A stretch of 64,000 bases of DNA from positions 124,001 to 188,000 of the forward strand of contig RXJQ01000037.1 of the NCBI GenBank assembly GCA_003963115.1. Reading direction: 5' to 3'. A program made the translations under genes and the position numbers. Shown here one piece after another: positions 18,506 through 27,553 of this stretch. Origin of the DNA: Burkholderiales bacterium (GTDB lineage Bacteria > Pseudomonadota > Gammaproteobacteria > Burkholderiales > Burkholderiaceae_C). Within the stretch, counting starts at the first letter, position 1. The number at the start of each line of letters is the position of its first letter. Under the pieces are notes generated by a model. That model was not told where the DNA came from and ran no database searches. It was given only the letters and a program-made list of their open reading frames with translations.

Positions 18506-19516
18506 TCAGAAGAGTTGGAGGCTGACCCAGTATGCAATGGCCGCGACGAAAGCGGAGGCGGGAATGGTGAGGATCCAGGCCCACACGATGTTGCCCGCCA
18601 AGCCCCAGCGCACCGCACTGGCGCGCTGCACCGAGCCCACGCCCACGATGGCGCCGGTGATGGTGTGCGTGGTCGACACGGGCACGCCCATGGCCGTGGC
18701 GATGAACAGCGTCAGGGCGCCACCGGTTTCGGCGCAGAAGCCGCCGACCGGTTTGAGCTTGGTGATCTTCTGCCCCATGGTCTTGACGATGCGCCAGCCA
18801 CCGAACATGGTGCCCGCACCGATGGCCAGATAGCAGCAAATGATGGTCCAGGTGGGTGGCGAGGTGTCGGCAGCGGTGGCGTAGCCGGTCGAGATCAACA
18901 GCATCCAGATGATGCCGATGGTCTTTTGCGCGTCGTTGCCGCCATGGCCCAGGCTGTACGCGCCGGCCGACACCAGTTGCAGCCGCCTGAACCAGCGGTC
19001 GATTCGGGAAGGGGATACGCGGCGGAACACCCAGGCGACCAGCACCATCATCATCGAACCAAAGACATAGCCCAGCAGCGGCGAGACAAAGATGAAGGTG
19101 ACGGTGCGCATGATGCCGGCACCGATCAGCGCGCCGGCGCCAGCCTTGGCCATCACCGCGCCCACGATGCCCCCGATCAGCGCATGTGAGGAACTGGAGG
19201 GAATGCCGTAGAGCCAGGTGATCACGTTCCAGGTGATGGCGCCACTGAGCGCGCCGAATACCACGTAGACGTCCACCACGCCTTTCTCGGCGATGCCTTT
19301 GCCCACCGTGGCTGCCACGCTCAAGTGGAAGATGAAGATGGCCACGCAGTTGAAGAAAGCGGCGAACACCACGGCCTGCGTGGGGCGCAGCACGCCGGTG
19401 GACACGACCGTGGCAATGGAGTTGGCGGCGTCATGGAAGCCGTTCATGAAGTCGAACAGCAGCGCCAGCACCACCAGCGCGACGATGACCCACAGGGCCA
19501 CGTGCATGGTTGTCAT
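18506..19516 (-). CDS. pit: Low-affinity inorganic phosphate transporter, Pit family
   Basis: 336 aa inner-membrane phosphate:H+ symporter. The duplicated PHO4 signature is clear: GFHDAANSIATVVSTGVL near residue 25 and GGNDAQKTIGII near 195, plus GVPVSTTHTITGAIVG. About ten hydrophobic segments. It lies 18 bp downstream of the DUF47/PhoU-like gene, the standard pairing in which the DUF47 protein modulates Pit. Confidence 0.95.
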   Translation of the reverse strand: MTTMHVALWVIVALVVLALLFDFMNGFHDAANSIATVVSTGVLRPTQAVVFAAFFNCVAIFIFHLSVAATVGKGIAEKGVVDVYVVFGALSGAITWNVITWLYGIPSSSSHALIGGIVGAVMAKAGAGALIGAGIMRTVTFIFVSPLLGYVFGSMMMVLVAWVFRRVSPSRIDRWFRRLQLVSAGAYSLGHGGNDAQKTIGIIWMLLISTGYATAADTSPPTWTIICCYLAIGAGTMFGGWRIVKTMGQKITKLKPVGGFCAETGGALTLFIATAMGVPVSTTHTITGAIVGVGSVQRASAVRWGLAGNIVWAWILTIPASAFVAAIAYWVSLQLF

Positions 19517-19534
19517 GGTTGAGGACCCTCGGGA

Positions 19535-20182
19535 TCAGGAGTTCTCGAGGATCACGCCCTCGATCAGCTTGGCCACGTCTTCGCACTTGTCGGTGACGGT
19601 TTCCAGCAGCTCGTAGATGGCCTTGAGCTTGATGACCTCACGCACATCGGGTTCTTCGCGGAACAGTTTGCTCATGGCGGCGCGCATCACGCGGTCGGCG
19701 TCGGTTTCGAGCTGGTCGATTTCTTCACAGGTCTTGAGGGCGGCCTGAGCGGTCTTGGCATCGCCGATGTCGTCGAGCAGCGCCACCGCTGATTTCAGGC
19801 GCTCGCAGCACTTGACGCTCAGTTCGGTGAGGCGAACGATGGCATCGGTCATGGTGCGCACGTCATACAGGGCCATGGTTTCGGCGGCGTCCTGCATGAG
19901 GTCGGCCACGTCGTCCATGGTGTTGATCAGCGAGTGGATCTGCTCACGGTCCAGCGGCGTGATGAAGGTCATGTGCAGCAGGCGGTTGACCTCGCGCGTG
20001 ACGGTGTCGGCGGCGCTTTCGGCGGCATCGACTTCCTGGTTGTACTTGTCACGCAGTTCAGGGTCGTTGTAGTGCTTGACCAGGTTCGCGAAGGCATGGG
20101 CCGCAACCACGATGTGGTTGGCGTGCTGGTTGAACAGCTCAAAAAAATTGCCCTCGCGGGGCAGCAGCTTTCCAAAGATCAT
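19535..20182 (-). CDS. DUF47 (PhoU-like) regulator of Pit
   Basis: 215 aa all-helical PhoU-like protein starting MIFGKLLPREGNFFELF, the family hallmark, with repeated D/E-rich helices (DAAESAADTVTREVNRLL, MDDVADLMQDAAETM). It is thought to bind metal clusters and regulate the neighbouring Pit. It is the first gene of the DUF47-pit-sir2 group; two inverted repeats lie just upstream. Confidence 0.93.
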   Translation of the reverse strand: MIFGKLLPREGNFFELFNQHANHIVVAAHAFANLVKHYNDPELRDKYNQEVDAAESAADTVTREVNRLLHMTFITPLDREQIHSLINTMDDVADLMQDAAETMALYDVRTMTDAIVRLTELSVKCCERLKSAVALLDDIGDAKTAQAALKTCEEIDQLETDADRVMRAAMSKLFREEPDVREVIKLKAIYELLETVTDKCEDVAKLIEGVILENS

Positions 20183-20195
20183 GGGTTTTCTCGCC

Positions 20196-20211
20196 TGTCA
20201 CAATAGTGACA
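20196..20211. promoter_or_regulatory. Inverted repeat upstream of DUF47/pit
   Basis: TGTCAC-AATA-GTGACA is a perfect 6-bp inverted repeat, 14 bp before the DUF47 start, where it would overlap the leader and ribosome-binding region. It could be an operator or leader hairpin. It is not a convincing Pho box, because its repeats are inverted rather than direct. Confidence 0.4.
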
Positions 20212-20220
20212 TTCAAAAGA

Positions 20221-20239
20221 GGTAAAATGGAATTTTACC
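20221..20239. promoter_or_regulatory. Second inverted repeat upstream of DUF47/pit
   Basis: GGTAAAAT-GGA-ATTTTACC is a perfect 8-bp inverted repeat with a 3-bp centre, midway between the SDR stop and the DUF47 start. On the minus strand it is followed by CTCTTTT, so it could act as a weak terminator of the ole-like operon. It could equally be an operator. Confidence 0.4.
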
Positions 20240-20279
20240 CGGCGAGCACCAAGGGCCATGACCCTGCTGGCGCAATGAG

Positions 20280-21127
<848 letters not shown>

Positions 21128-21131
<4 letters not shown>

Positions 21132-22150
21132 GCGATGGTGCATGGACGCTCCTCGCTCAGGGCACCGGCGCCAAAGTGGGACGCGAAACGGCCATGCGCC
21201 TCGCTCATCGACACGGGCGAGTGCAGCCCCAGGTCGCACTGTGCGGCGGTGATGTCGAAATAGTGGTCCTTGGCGCAGACTGCTGCTAGCGCTCGGGTCA
21301 GGCGTGGTTCGCCCAGCCAGGGCAGGCAGGTGAAGACGGTTTCCGATAGCGCGCCTAGTGCATGGGCGGTTCGGTAGGAAGCCTGTTTGCGCACAGGCGG
21401 CAAGCCGATTGAGGCGAGCAACTGGTCGATCCACGCCCACATGTTGACGGGCTCAGGCTCGTTGACGAAATAGACCTTGCCACCGGCCAGGGCGGGGGCT
21501 GCATCGGCAGCTTGCAAGTGCCAGGAGGCCGCGTTCTCGACATAGCTCACGCTGATGAGGTTCTCGCCCGTGCCCACGCGCACGAGCTTGCCGGCCTTGT
21601 GGCGCTCGATCAGCGCAGGCAGCAACTGGGTGTCGCGCGGGCCCCAGATGGCATGCGGACGCAAGGCGGTGGTGACCAGGTCTTGTTGCCCATTGGCGGA
21701 CAACACCATCTGCTCGGCCAGCATCTTCGTGTGCTGGTAGGCGCTGATGGGCCGTGTGGGATAAGGGCAGGTTTCGTTCACACCGCGCAGGTCGTCAAAG
21801 CCAATGACCGCGCTGGGCGAGCTGGTGTAGATCAGCTTGTGCACGCCTGCGGCCTGGCACGCCTCGATGAGGTTGCGTGTGCCTTGGACGTTGGTGCGAT
21901 GGAAATCCTCATAGCGCCCCCATGGCCCGGTACGCGAGGCTACATGGAACACGCGCTCGATGCCGTCACATGCCTGCCTCACGGCGGGTGCATCCGCCAG
22001 ATCGGCCTGGATCAGCCTGACGCCTTGTTGACGCAAGAAAGGGTAGTCGCCCCGGCACAGCACGGCGACCTCGTGCCCTTGAGCCTGCAAGGCCTCCACG
22101 ATGTAGCGCCCCAGGAAACCGCCACCACCTGTCACGAGTGACTTCATCAT
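21128..22150 (-). CDS. oleD: OleD-like NAD(P)-dependent beta-keto/hydroxy acid dehydrogenase
   Basis: 340 aa extended SDR of the 3-beta-HSD/OleD type. It has GGGGFLGRYI (residues 8-17) for the nucleotide, Tyr138 and Lys142 in SAYQHTKML, and SVSYVENAASWHL, the segment seen in OleD and sterol dehydrogenases. OleD reduces the 2-alkyl-3-keto acid made by OleA to the beta-hydroxy acid. The start overlaps the oleC-like stop (TGATG); a second ATG three bases later is equally possible. Assignment rests on motifs plus the OleA/OleC neighbours. Confidence 0.8.
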
Positions 22151-23853
22151 CACGAGCGTGTGCCCTTGTTGAGTTGCGCCTGTGCCCACTTGGCCAGCAA
22201 GGGGCGCTCGATCTTGGAGTTGTGGCGCTTGTCCACCGGGAAGGCCTTGGGGTAGGGCAGCATGTGCTGCACCGGAAAGCCCAGCTCGCCCAGGCGGGCC
22301 TTGTAGGCATGCAGGCGCGTGGGGCTGACTTGATGGCGGTATTCAGGGTAGAACTCCACCACCATGGCCAGTTCGGTCTGCCCCTCGATCTGCACACCCA
22401 CCAGTGCGGAGCGCCACACTTCGGTTTCCGAGTTGAGCACCTCCTCGGCGGGCACCGAGAAGAAGTGTTGGCCATGTGCCTGCACGATGTGCTTGATGCG
22501 GCCGCAGAACCAGAGGCGTCCCTGCTTGTCGAAGTAGCCGGCATCGCCCGTGCGGTGCCACACGGGGTGATGCGGGTTGCCCGCAGCATCGTCAATCTTG
22601 TTCAAGGCCGTGTTGACCGGGTCGTTGTGATAGCGGGGCGAGACCAGCGCGCCGCGCACGACGATCTCCCCGATCTGGCCTTGCGGCAGCTCGCGCGCGT
22701 CCTGCCAGGTGGGCAGGGCCTTGTCCTCGATGCGGATGATGCGCACCTCCAGGCCGGGCACCACGCGCCCCACGCAGACACCCCAGCCCACGCTGGACAG
22801 GCGTGCGGTTTCACAGGCGATCTCCGTGGCGTCGATCGTGCTGATGGGGGTGACCTCGGTGGCACCGTAAGGCGTGTGCATCACACCTTGTGGCATCAGC
22901 TGGCCCAGGCGCTCCACCATCTTGTAGGGAATCGGCGCGCCACCGCTGAAGGCGCGGCGGATGCTGGGCAACTGATGACCTTTTGCCACGCAATGGCGGC
23001 TCAGGCGCTCCCACACGATGGGTGAGGCAAAGCCCGAGGAGATGCCGAAGTCCTCGATGGCCTGCACCAGGTTGCGAGGCTGGCAGCGGCCGGGGTGCAT
23101 GGAGCCCATGTCGGGGATGACGCTGGTCTGGCCCAGGCAAGGCAAGATGAGCGTGGCCACGGGGAAGGCCGCGAGCTCGACGTCTTGCGCCGGGGCGCGG
23201 TCGTGTGTGTCGCCAGTGGCCATGTTCATCTCGCCGAAGTGGGCGATCTGCGCGGCCAGCGTGCCATGCAAGGCCTCCACGCCTTTGGGCGTGCCGGTGC
23301 TGCCGCTGGTGAAGAAGATCGCAGCCAGGTCGGCTCGCGTGGTGTCCGCCGCGATGCGGATGGGCGCCTGCGTTCCGCGCAGATCGCGCAGCCGGCGGGT
23401 GCCCGGCAAGCGTGCGCTGCCGTTGTGGATGTAGAGCTCGATGCTGCCCAACGCGTTGCCTGCGAAGGGCCGCATGGCGTGTACCAAGGGCAGGGCGATC
23501 ATGGCTTGAGGTGCCACCTGCTTGACGCAGGCCAGCAGGCGCTTGATGCCCATGGCCGGGTCGATGATCACGGGCACTGCGCCCAGCTTGAACAGGGCGA
23601 ACACGATCACGGGCAAGTCCAGATCGGGCTTGATCAGCAAAAGGGTCTTGCAGCCCCGGCCAATGCCGACGGTGCTCAGGCAGGCTGCCGTGCGGTCGAC
23701 CTCGCCCAGCAGTTGGGCATAGCTGCGGGTTTCATAGAGATAGCGACCTGTTGCAGGGTTGCGGCGGCGTGCCTGTGCGAAGGCCATGCGGCCAGGCGCA
23801 CGCTCGGCCTGCTCGCGCATGAGGTCGTAAAGATTGAACAGGGGCTCAGGCAT
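22150..23853 (-). CDS. oleC: OleC-like acyl-AMP / beta-lactone synthetase
   Basis: 567 aa ANL-superfamily adenylating enzyme. The P-loop motif FTSGSTGTPKG is at residues 181-191, the A5 motif is YGATEVTP, the A7 motif HRTGDAGYFD, and the catalytic lysine is Lys547 in HNSKIERP, the OleC-type ending. In olefin and beta-lactone pathways OleC uses ATP to cyclise a beta-hydroxy acid to a beta-lactone. The ATG at 23853 starts at MPEPLFNLYDLM, overlapping the membrane-protein gene by 8 bp. The family also includes ordinary fatty-acyl ligases, so substrate is inferred from context. Confidence 0.82.
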   Translation of the reverse strand: MPEPLFNLYDLMREQAERAPGRMAFAQARRRNPATGRYLYETRSYAQLLGEVDRTAACLSTVGIGRGCKTLLLIKPDLDLPVIVFALFKLGAVPVIIDPAMGIKRLLACVKQVAPQAMIALPLVHAMRPFAGNALGSIELYIHNGSARLPGTRRLRDLRGTQAPIRIAADTTRADLAAIFFTSGSTGTPKGVEALHGTLAAQIAHFGEMNMATGDTHDRAPAQDVELAAFPVATLILPCLGQTSVIPDMGSMHPGRCQPRNLVQAIEDFGISSGFASPIVWERLSRHCVAKGHQLPSIRRAFSGGAPIPYKMVERLGQLMPQGVMHTPYGATEVTPISTIDATEIACETARLSSVGWGVCVGRVVPGLEVRIIRIEDKALPTWQDARELPQGQIGEIVVRGALVSPRYHNDPVNTALNKIDDAAGNPHHPVWHRTGDAGYFDKQGRLWFCGRIKHIVQAHGQHFFSVPAEEVLNSETEVWRSALVGVQIEGQTELAMVVEFYPEYRHQVSPTRLHAYKARLGELGFPVQHMLPYPKAFPVDKRHNSKIERPLLAKWAQAQLNKGTRS

Positions 23854-24118
23854 CACGCGACCGCTGAAAGCCGACGATGTGCGGCATGCCAAACACCATG
23901 ATCTGAAGCAGATGCCACCACAGCGGGTTGGCCACGCCACCGAACTTGCGCGTGAAGTAGATGCACTGCGCGCCATGGGCCAGCAGGGACAGGGCCATCA
24001 CCGCATACAGCCACATCGCGGGGATGTGCACATAGGGATGGGCCAGCTCGGCCAGACCCAGTACCCATGTCAAGCCGACGATGGTCTTGCTGATGGTGAC
24101 GTGACGGGATGAGAACAT
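23846..24118 (-). CDS. Small membrane protein of the ole-like operon (DUF1145-like)
   Basis: 90 aa with three hydrophobic segments (about 9-27, 34-54 and 66-82). The pattern TISKTIVGLTWVLGLAELAHP resembles the DUF1145 family, which has no known function. It lies between the HxxxDG protein and oleC and overlaps oleC by 8 bp, so it is a genuine operon member. It may anchor the enzyme complex to the membrane or help move its product (inference). Confidence 0.65.
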   Translation of the reverse strand: MFSSRHVTISKTIVGLTWVLGLAELAHPYVHIPAMWLYAVMALSLLAHGAQCIYFTRKFGGVANPLWWHLLQIMVFGMPHIVGFQRSRDA

Positions 24119-24155
24119 GATGGGGTAGTAGGAAGGACTTCAGGGAAGAAGGACT

Positions 24156-25202
24156 TCAGTCGTGCACGCGGCTGGCCTGGCCTTGCAGGTCCGGCATGGC
24201 GATGCATTGGGGTTCGATGCGTTCGATCTGGACGCCCGATGCGCGGTAGATGGCGTCGATCCATTGCGTCATCAGGTACATCGCGGCCCAGCGGTCGGCT
24301 TTGAGCGAAGGGTGCAGTTGCAGGGTGAAGCCGGTGCGGCCCTCCCAGGTGAAGCTGCCTGCGGTGATAGGGCACACGGCGCTCACCGGTGGTGCGCTGA
24401 TGATCCAGCCGCCCGCCAGCTTGTGGGCGTCGGCCTCGGGGGCGTGCCACTCGCTCATGTTGGCGTACACCCCGAACCAGGCGCGGTGGCGGAGCTTGTC
24501 GTAGGCGCGGCGGATCATGCCATCGGTCAGCCAGCGCGCGAAGTTGGTGTAGTGCCAAGAGCCCCACAAGATGCCCTGGCCATACAGGTTCTTGAGCTGG
24601 CCGGCGATCTGCTGCGGGTTCGAGTCACCTTGCAGCCGCAGAGACACCGGCGCGGTCCAGTTGCCCGACTGCGTCTGGATGCCCAGCGAGCGACGGAAGT
24701 CGTGCGGCATCATCCAGACGCGTTCGCATGCCGCGTCCGCGAGATAGCGTTCGCGGCAGACCTTGTCCAGACAGGCCATGAACAAGGCGGTCTCGCCCAC
24801 ACCCAGGTCGCGTGCATGCTGACGGGCGGCTGCGCCATGTTCGAGCGGCATGAGGTAGTAGACGAAGCAGGGCTCGGCCTGTGCCTGCGCCGCAGCGTTT
24901 GTGCGCCAGGGGTAGCTCACAGGGGCGCTGTTGCGCAGGTGCAGCCTCAAGGCGGCGATGCGGCCCAGCAAGCCTGGTTTGGCCGGCACGCTCTTGTGCT
25001 GCTTGGGCGGCATGTGGATGCCTATCGAGGCCAGGATCTTCACGATCGCACCGCCGCCGTCGTCCACTTCGTGCGAGTGCAGGAACCAGTTCATCCGGGC
25101 CTGCGTGGGTTGGTAGACCCCGAAGACCATGTCGATGTTCTCGCCCAGGGATTTGAGCACGCGGTACTTGCGTCCCGACCAGTCGGTTGCCATGTCGCTC
25201 AC
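24156..25202 (-). CDS. HxxxDG acyltransferase-like protein of the ole-like operon
   Basis: 348 aa, no signal peptide. His44-Glu-Val-Asp-Asp48-Gly49 within LHSHEVDDGG matches the HxxxDG catalytic motif shared by CoA-dependent acyltransferases (chloramphenicol acetyltransferase, WS/DGAT, Pap and condensation domains). Further on are HDFRRSLGIQTQSGNWTAPV, resembling the D-R...GN segment of that superfamily, and a C-terminal SFTWEGRTGFTLQLHPSL. A classical DFGWG motif is not obvious. It starts 10 bp after the oleA-like stop, so it should act on the OleA/C/D product or an intermediate. No described ole cluster known to me carries such a protein. Fold assignment is moderate; function is inference. 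Confidence 0.6.
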   Translation of the reverse strand: MSDMATDWSGRKYRVLKSLGENIDMVFGVYQPTQARMNWFLHSHEVDDGGGAIVKILASIGIHMPPKQHKSVPAKPGLLGRIAALRLHLRNSAPVSYPWRTNAAAQAQAEPCFVYYLMPLEHGAAARQHARDLGVGETALFMACLDKVCRERYLADAACERVWMMPHDFRRSLGIQTQSGNWTAPVSLRLQGDSNPQQIAGQLKNLYGQGILWGSWHYTNFARWLTDGMIRRAYDKLRHRAWFGVYANMSEWHAPEADAHKLAGGWIISAPPVSAVCPITAGSFTWEGRTGFTLQLHPSLKADRWAAMYLMTQWIDAIYRASGVQIERIEPQCIAMPDLQGQASRVHD

Positions 25203-25212
25203 ACCCGCCTGA

Positions 25213-26259
25213 TCAGTAGACGAAGTTGTAGCGCGTGTAGGACATGCCGGCGGCCGTCATTAATGCGGTGACCTTGTGGCCGCGTTCCAGTCGGCCTTCC
25301 TTTTCGGCCGTGGCCAGGGCGGCGGGCACGGAGTTGGTCACCAGGTTGCCGTACTCGGGCAGCATGAACATATAGGGCACCTTCTTGCCCAGGCGCTTCT
25401 CCAGGTCGCGCCATGCCGTCAACGTGTTGGTGTGGGGGATGAAGAGATCGACCTCATCAACGGGGATGGGGTTCTCGCGCATCATCTCTTCGAGGTCCTT
25501 GAGCGTGTTGTCCTGCATCTTCTTGCCGTAAGACGAGAAGCGCAGCCGGCCCTTGCCCGCGATGGACAGGTCACCCAGGCGCATGGTCTCGATGTCATCC
25601 TCGACGATGGGCGACATGCACAGGTCCGCCCATTGCGTGAAGGTGCGGTTGTCGAACTGCCAGGGCTTGCCTTCATCGGCGGTGAGGACGGTGGCGGTGG
25701 AGCCTTCGCCCACGGTGTAGCTGGCAAAGGCCCATTCCAGGTCGGCCAGGCTGGTGAGCTTGTGGTTCTGGGCCAGAGGCTGGCCTTCGTGGCTGGCGTA
25801 CTCGGCCGTCACGATGAGGATGTTCTTGAACTGGCCCGACGCCAGGAAGGACTGGGCGATCTGCGTGGCGCGCGTCCAGCTGCCGCAGGCTTCGGTCACG
25901 TCGAAGCATTGGGTCTTGTCCATGCCCATGGCTTTGGCCACGAAGAAGGCCATGGCAGGTTCGATCACGCGCTTGTCGACGCTGGCATGGATCAGCAGGT
26001 CGATGTCTTCCTTCTGCAGGCCGGCTTGCGCCAGCGCTTCGTTGATGGCGCGCTCGGTGTAGGAGAAGGCCTGCTCGCCTTCGGCCAGCCAGTGGCGGTT
26101 GACCGAGCCGATGTACTTGAGATAGTGCTCGATGGTTTGAAGGGCGACGTTGAGGTCACCGTCGAAACCTTCGCGGCTTTGTTCGGCCACGATCTGGAGC
26201 ATTTCCTCGTTGGAAACGGTGCGTTCGGGATAGGCAAAGGCGACGCCTGAGATGTGCAT
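25213..26259 (-). CDS. oleA: OleA-like ketosynthase (KAS III / thiolase fold)
   Basis: 348 aa. The catalytic triad of KAS III/OleA enzymes can be placed: Cys125 in TEACGSWTRA, His276 in FIPHTNTL, and Asn305 in PEYGNLVTNS. The N terminus MHISGVAFAYPERTVSNEEM is typical of OleA and KAS III. OleA condenses two fatty acyl-CoAs head to head to a 2-alkyl-3-keto acid. FabH function is the alternative, but clustering with OleC and OleD and the lack of other fab genes favour OleA-like chemistry. The ATG at 26259 was chosen because upstream codons have no family match. It is the first gene of the six-gene operon ending at 20280. Confidence 0.8.
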   Translation of the reverse strand: MHISGVAFAYPERTVSNEEMLQIVAEQSREGFDGDLNVALQTIEHYLKYIGSVNRHWLAEGEQAFSYTERAINEALAQAGLQKEDIDLLIHASVDKRVIEPAMAFFVAKAMGMDKTQCFDVTEACGSWTRATQIAQSFLASGQFKNILIVTAEYASHEGQPLAQNHKLTSLADLEWAFASYTVGEGSTATVLTADEGKPWQFDNRTFTQWADLCMSPIVEDDIETMRLGDLSIAGKGRLRFSSYGKKMQDNTLKDLEEMMRENPIPVDEVDLFIPHTNTLTAWRDLEKRLGKKVPYMFMLPEYGNLVTNSVPAALATAEKEGRLERGHKVTALMTAAGMSYTRYNFVY

Positions 26260-26512
26260 GACGGACTCCGTGCAAGGGGCTGTTTGAGGGCTTCTTGAGC
26301 GACGGATGAGGCCGAGTACAGCAGGCTGGACCGGTGTCGCCAAAGAACGATTGCATGAAGTCTGTCAGATCAATGATTATTGGTGAAACCCCTTATTCGA
26401 GCGTCATTTTGTTGCGAGGCGTGACGAATATTGGTTCGTTTGTTTTCGTTTTTGCGATTACATGCGAGCGCTTTGCGTTTTCATGCGAACTTTCTGATCC
26501 CGGGAAAAAAAG
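26260..26512 (-). other. AT-rich regulatory region upstream of the ole-like operon
   Basis: 253 bp without a supportable gene, much richer in A/T than its surroundings, especially 26360-26470. It must carry the ole-like operon promoter, but no clear -35/-10 pair stands out. A short inverted repeat ACGAA-N6-TTCGT at 26424-26439 could be an operator. Confidence 0.45.
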
Positions 26513-26550
26513 CGCCCCGCGAAGGTCTCCTTGAAGACCGTCGCGGGGCG
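26513..26550 (-). terminator. Rho-independent terminator of the BVMO/SDR/hydrolase operon
   Basis: A 10-bp perfect outer stem (CGCCCCGCGA with TCGCGGGGCG) plus an inner GGTCT/AGACC stem forms a strong hairpin. On the minus strand it is followed by GC and then a run of seven T (plus-strand A run 26505-26511). It lies 36 bp after the hydrolase stop and insulates the downstream ole-like operon. Confidence 0.9.
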
Positions 26551-26585
26551 TCAGGCACTTGTTGTCTTGACCGCGCCGAGGCTTG

Positions 26586-27521
26586 TCAGTGAGCGTGCAG
26601 GAATTGCGCGTACAACTCGGCGGTTTGGCCTGGCCGCTCCACCATGGGCATGTGGCCGATGCCATCCCAGATGGCCACCTGCGCTCGCGGCAACACGGCT
26701 TGCCATTCGGGCACGCTGCTCACGTCGATGAGGCGGTCTTCCTTGCCCCACAGCACCAGCACGGGCACCTTGACTTGGGGCAGGTGCTCGGCGAGGTCCG
26801 ACAGATGGTAGGACTCGTTGAAGATCTGCTGAAGCTGCGCGCGCCTGGCGACGTAGCGATCCGCCACGCCATCGAGCACGAAGCCGGGCATGAAGGGCGG
26901 CGAAGCCATGGTCATCGGGTAGAAGCGATAGAAGGCCTCGCGCGAATCGAACAGGAAGGGGTTCTGACCTTTGGCCAGCATCTGCTGCATCTCGCTGGGG
27001 TGCGGTTGCGGCAGGCCTGCCGCGTCAACCAGCCCCGCCGACAGCATGCGCTGCGGGTAGTCCACCGCAAAGCGTGCCGTGATGTAGCCACCCATCGAGT
27101 TGCCGATCACATGTGCCTGCTGCACGTGGAGCTGGTCCAGCAGCTTCACCAAGTACGCGGTCTGCGCGGGGATGCTGTAGTGCCACTCGGGCTTGAAGCC
27201 GGTTTCACCGTGCCCCGGCAGGTCAGGAATGATGACCTGGTTAGTGGACGCGAAGTGCCGCGCAAAGCGGACCCAAACATCCTTGTCGGCGCTGAAGCCG
27301 TGCACCATCAGGATGGCCGGCCCCGTGCCATGCGAGCGGTACAGCGTGATGGGGATGCCATCCACCACGACGACTTCCTTGTGCAAGCCGTACAGGCGGG
27401 CTTCGGTGTTCGAGACGATGTCGTAAGTGAGCTGCCCGACCTTGGGGTAGGTCAGGTAGGACCAGCCAAGTGCGAGCGCGCCCAGCGTAATGGCCGCGGC
27501 GGCCTTGATTTTGAGAGCCAT
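26586..27521 (-). CDS. Alpha/beta hydrolase (membrane-anchored esterase)
   Basis: 311 aa. An N-terminal hydrophobic segment (about 5-23) anchors or exports it. The hydrolase core has the oxyanion HGFSADKD, nucleophile Ser142 in GNSMGGY, acid in WGKEDRLID and the catalytic His in GIGHMPMVERP. It is the last gene of the FMO-SDR-SDR-hydrolase operon. A lactone or ester made by the Baeyer-Villiger-type enzyme is the likely substrate (inference). The serine nucleophile excludes it from the OleB (Asp nucleophile) class despite its position next to the ole-like genes. Confidence 0.88.
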   Translation of the reverse strand: MALKIKAAAAITLGALALGWSYLTYPKVGQLTYDIVSNTEARLYGLHKEVVVVDGIPITLYRSHGTGPAILMVHGFSADKDVWVRFARHFASTNQVIIPDLPGHGETGFKPEWHYSIPAQTAYLVKLLDQLHVQQAHVIGNSMGGYITARFAVDYPQRMLSAGLVDAAGLPQPHPSEMQQMLAKGQNPFLFDSREAFYRFYPMTMASPPFMPGFVLDGVADRYVARRAQLQQIFNESYHLSDLAEHLPQVKVPVLVLWGKEDRLIDVSSVPEWQAVLPRAQVAIWDGIGHMPMVERPGQTAELYAQFLHAH

Positions 27522-27553
27522 GGTGTTGGTGGGGGGAAAGGAGACTAAGGGCT

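Noticed and set aside
20196-20211. TGTCAC...GTGACA as a Pho box for the DUF47-pit operon
   Set aside because: PhoB sites are direct repeats at 11-bp spacing; this is an inverted repeat with a 4-bp centre.
26586-27521. Alpha/beta hydrolase as the missing OleB
   Set aside because: Its nucleophile is Ser142 in GNSMGG, whereas OleB is a haloalkane-dehalogenase-like protein with an Asp nucleophile. A strong terminator also separates it from the ole-like operon.
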